A DNA stretch of 64,000 nt from Muricoccus harenae. GTDB lineage: Bacteria; Pseudomonadota; Alphaproteobacteria; Acetobacterales; Acetobacteraceae. A model generated the notes under the pieces. That model made no database searches, had not been told where the DNA came from, and saw only the letters and a list, made by a program, of their open reading frames with translations. Shown here piece after piece: positions 61,676-64,000 of this stretch. The translations under genes were made by a program, and so were the position numbers. Within the stretch, counting starts at the first letter, position 1, and each line of letters opens with the position of its first letter. The DNA lies in assembly GCF_009848505.1 (NCBI RefSeq), contig NZ_WWDL01000013.1, positions 62,001 to 126,000 on the forward strand. Reading direction: 5' to 3'.

Positions 61676-62235
61676 GCGAGTCCCGCGTCAGCCTCGAGGT
61701 CCAGATCCTCGGTGGGCTTCGCGCCGCCGTGCTGCTGGCTCAGGGCAAGGAGGGGGGGCTGCGCTTCGCGCATCTCTCCATGGAGGGAGCCGTCCGCTCC
61801 TTCTGGGCGGGGGCGATCTGCCTGGTTCCCTTCTTGCTGATCCGGGCCCAGGGCAGCGACGCGCTGGTCCATGCGGGCCTGCCGCTCGAGCTGGTCGGCT
61901 ATCTCCTGGGCTGGGTGGTGTTTCCCCTGGCCTCCGTCTCCATGGTGGATGCCTCGGGACGCGGACCGCTCTGGCCCCTGTTCATCGCCGCCTGGAACTG
62001 GGCCAATCTCGCGCAATACGCGGCGCTGCTGGCGGCGACGGTGTTCGGTCCCCTGCTGCCATCCGGGCTCAGCGCCGGCCTTACCCTCGCCGCCTTCGGC
62101 TATGCGGTCTGGGTGGAGTGGTTCGTCGCCAAGTCGGCGCTTCGGATCACCGGTCTGCGGGCGGGGCTCTTCGTGCTTGCGGACATGACGATCGGGCTGT
62201 TCATCGCCTCGCTGGTTCAGCGGCTGGCCGGCTGA
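61663..62235 (+). CDS. Multi-span membrane protein following dapE
   Basis: 190-residue hypothetical protein with about five hydrophobic helices (VRSFWAGAICLVPFLLI, VGYLLGWVVFPLASVSMV, LWPLFIAAWNWANLAQYAAL, and others). The start is a GTG at 61663 overlapping dapE by 13 bp, which suggests coupling with dapD-dapE. No transporter family could be recognised with confidence; the length is short for an exporter. Confidence 0.6.
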   Translation: MPRLSESRVSLEVQILGGLRAAVLLAQGKEGGLRFAHLSMEGAVRSFWAGAICLVPFLLIRAQGSDALVHAGLPLELVGYLLGWVVFPLASVSMVDASGRGPLWPLFIAAWNWANLAQYAALLAATVFGPLLPSGLSAGLTLAAFGYAVWVEWFVAKSALRITGLRAGLFVLADMTIGLFIASLVQRLAG

Positions 62236-62278
62236 ACGGATCGCCGGCGCCCGCGACGCAGGATCAAGGCAACGTTTA

Positions 62279-63577
62279 TTAGCCCTGCGCCTCGCCACGG
62301 TGGCGCGTCGGCTTAGGGGGGGCCGTGGGAAGACCACGACCGGCCCGCACCGTGCCCTCGCCGAACTTCGCCCGCAAAATTTCCATGGCTTCCCAGCGGG
62401 CGGCGCGGCGGGGCGCGTCCGGATCCGCCAGGTCGCCGCGATCGGCGCCCGCGCCTTCCACCAGCGGCTGGGCACCGATGCCGATCAGCCGGAAGGCCGT
62501 GCCATCCGCCTCCCGCGCCAGCATGGGCTTCGCGGCGGCATAGATCGTCTCGGGCACCGCGCTGGCCCCGGCCAGGCGTGCATGGCGGGTGCGCAGGGCG
62601 AAGCGGCTGGTCTTGAGCTTCAGCACCAAGCCGCCAGCTGCGAAGCCCTGCTCCCGCAGTCGGCGCGCCAGCTTCTCGCAGAGGCGCCAGAGGATCGGCT
62701 CCATCTCCGCTGGAAGGGTGAGGTCGCGCGGGAAGGTGGTTTCCGCGGAAATGGACTTGGTGTCGCGCTCCGGCCGGACCGGGCGTGAATCCTCGCCACG
62801 GGCCCGGGAAACCAGCGTCGGGCCGTCCTCCCCGAAACGCCGCATCGCCTCCCGCGCCTCCAGGCTCTGCAGCTGCCCCAGCGTGGAGAAGCCCATGGCG
62901 GCCAGCTTCGCCGCGAAGGCGGGGCCGACGCCCGGCAGGATCGTCACGGGCTCGGAGGCGAGCAGCGAGGCGGCCTCCTCCACGCCGATGCAGGCCAGGC
63001 CGCGCGGCTTGTCCCGTTCCACAGCGATCTTCGCCAGCAGCCGGTTGGGCGCGAGGCCGATGGACACGGTCACCCCCACCTCCCGCTCCACGTGGGCTGC
63101 GAAGCGGGCGAGGGCGGCCGCCGGTGGGGCGCCGTGCAGGGCTTCAGTGCCCGAGAGGTCGAGCACCGCCTCGTCGATCGACATGGCCTGCACAAGCGGC
63201 GTTAGCCCCTCCATCAAAGCTCGGATCTGCCGCGATGCGGCGACGTATTTCTGGAAGTCCGGCTTGATGACCACCGCATCGGGGCAGGCCGCCAGAGCCT
63301 TGAACATCGGCATGGCCGAGCGGACGCCGCGCGTCCGCGCCACGTAGCAGGCGGCGGATACCACCCCCCGCTGCCCGCCACCCACAATCACTGGCCGGCT
63401 GGCCAACTCCGGCCGGTCGCGCTTCTCGACGCTGGCGAAGAAGGCGTCGCAATCGACATGGGCGATGGCGAGGGAGAATAGTTCAGGATGGGACGTGACG
63501 CGCGCGGAGCCGCATTCCGCGCAGCGGCGGAACGCCTGGTCAGTTCGTGCGAAGCAGTCCCGGCAGAGCGAGGGCAT
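62279..63577 (-). CDS. dinB: DNA polymerase IV with N-terminal zinc finger
   Basis: 432-residue Y-family polymerase for translesion synthesis. The catalytic acidic residues are Asp42 and Asp44 (HVDCDAFFASVE) and the pair in MSIDEAVLDLSG (Asp135, Glu136); little-finger and thumb motifs such as ILPGVGPAFAAKLAAMG follow. Before the palm is a 22-residue C-x2-C-x10-C-x2-C zinc-finger motif (Cys5, Cys8, Cys19, Cys22). This extension is not part of E. coli DinB and is seen in a subset of alphaproteobacterial relatives. ATG 63577 is the first start. Confidence 0.9.
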   Translation of the reverse strand: MPSLCRDCFARTDQAFRRCAECGSARVTSHPELFSLAIAHVDCDAFFASVEKRDRPELASRPVIVGGGQRGVVSAACYVARTRGVRSAMPMFKALAACPDAVVIKPDFQKYVAASRQIRALMEGLTPLVQAMSIDEAVLDLSGTEALHGAPPAAALARFAAHVEREVGVTVSIGLAPNRLLAKIAVERDKPRGLACIGVEEAASLLASEPVTILPGVGPAFAAKLAAMGFSTLGQLQSLEAREAMRRFGEDGPTLVSRARGEDSRPVRPERDTKSISAETTFPRDLTLPAEMEPILWRLCEKLARRLREQGFAAGGLVLKLKTSRFALRTRHARLAGASAVPETIYAAAKPMLAREADGTAFRLIGIGAQPLVEGAGADRGDLADPDAPRRAARWEAMEILRAKFGEGTVRAGRGLPTAPPKPTRHRGEAQG

Positions 63578-63676
63578 GGGCGGGTTCTAGCACGGAACGG
63601 GAACGGGTCCCGAGTCGCCGGACTGAACCCCGGGCAATACAGGGCGTTCGCCGTGTAACGACGGCAGGAGGTCATG

Positions 63677-64000
63677 ATGGCGGAACGGCCGGGAATCGCG
63701 CGGATCTGGCGGGGCAGGGTCCCCGCGGAGCGGGCGGATGAATATGCGGCCTATCTCTATGAGAAGGGCATCCGTCCATTGGAGCAGAAGGCGCTCGGCG
63801 TGCAGCAGCTGCGGGAGGACCGGGAGGGGGAGAGCGAGTTCGTCACCATCTCCTACTGGCGGGACGTGGACTCGATGTCCTCCTTCACCGGCGGAGATCC
63901 CACCCGGATCCACCACCTGGAGCGGGACCCGGAATTCCTCATCGAGTTGCCGGAATTCGTGCAGGTCCTGCGGATCACCAGCTCCAGCGGGCACACCGGC
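63677..64000 (+). CDS. Antibiotic biosynthesis monooxygenase-like (ABM) protein, 3' end outside window
   Basis: At least 108 residues are visible, running past the window edge. The dimeric ferredoxin-like ABM fold is suggested by IARIWRGRVPAERADEYAAYL, GVQQLREDREGESEFVTISYW, and the RIHHLERDPEFLIELPEF segment. Such proteins are heme-degrading or cofactor-free monooxygenases, though many have no known role. ATG 63677 is five bases after AGGAGG; ATG 63674 is adjacent. Orientation is divergent from dinB. Confidence 0.7.
   Translation, partial: MAERPGIARIWRGRVPAERADEYAAYLYEKGIRPLEQKALGVQQLREDREGESEFVTISYWRDVDSMSSFTGGDPTRIHHLERDPEFLIELPEFVQVLRITSSSGHTG

Overview
The window is GC-rich chromosomal DNA from an alphaproteobacterium. 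The best fit is Rhodospirillales/Acetobacteraceae, Roseomonas-like; this is inferred from gene content, not from a marker-gene search. Pointers are FliX beside FlgI with a sigma-54-type promoter, a single-cysteine DksA, UPF0262 and DUF2336 proteins, an orphan tripartite-tricarboxylate (Bug) binding protein, and frequent GTG/TTG starts. No rRNA, tRNA, CRISPR array, insertion sequence or prophage was seen. The region reads as core chromosome with small accessory patches.

Layout. 1-1834: mtnA (cut by the window edge), UPF0262 and DUF983 on the minus strand. 1971-8722: a loose hydantoin/carbamoyl-amino-acid set (racemase, D-carbamoylase, amidohydrolase) with three small secreted proteins, a DUF853 ATPase and two tiny membrane proteins. 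8886-10415: a PrpD-family protein. 10453-11415: about 1 kb of non-coding DNA before a histone H1-like Ala/Lys/Arg-rich protein with a textbook terminator. 12224-17521: six tightly coupled minus-strand genes (RibD-C reductase, zinc-less MDR dehydrogenase, pterin-synthase-like protein lacking its catalytic residues, GT4 glycosyltransferase, methyltransferase, degenerate four-carbon sugar kinase). This looks like an uncharacterised pathway for a modified pterin- or nucleoside-like product and is the most interesting locus here. 17672-20048: flgN-like, flgJ-like and flgI opposite fliX. 20254-23853: dksA, a long leader with tandem GC hairpins, and a stand-alone EF-G gene.

23870-37622: accessory metabolism. 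It holds MaoC-like, PRC/DUF2171, SGNH hydrolase, DapA-like plus RraA-like, msrQ without msrP, a Bug protein plus HpcH/CitE lyase, YetF/DUF421, a D-2-hydroxyacid dehydrogenase, an orphan Fe(III)-type binding protein and an MBL hydrolase. 37635-42009: pgk, gap and tkt, a Calvin/glycolysis block. 42300-44471: a GGDEF-EAL protein. 44499-49237: an M20 carbamoylase, a TetR regulator facing two clear palindromic operators and a decayed MFS transporter, a class II aldolase and an EamA transporter. 49293-53807: an RlmI-like methyltransferase, then the pair 3-hydroxybutyrate dehydrogenase/patatin, and a disulfide-reductase-like flavoprotein without its cysteines.

54093-58343 is the conserved rpmH-rnpA-yidD-yidC-engB run followed by argB, with a good sigma-70 promoter. 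58350-62235 holds a DUF2336 HEAT-like protein and the lysine pair dapD-dapE with a membrane protein. dinB with an N-terminal zinc finger (62279-63577) and a truncated monooxygenase-like gene close the window.

Functional calls rest on motif and family recognition by eye. Start codons were chosen from Shine-Dalgarno position, overlap with neighbours and family N-termini, and several are TTG or GTG.
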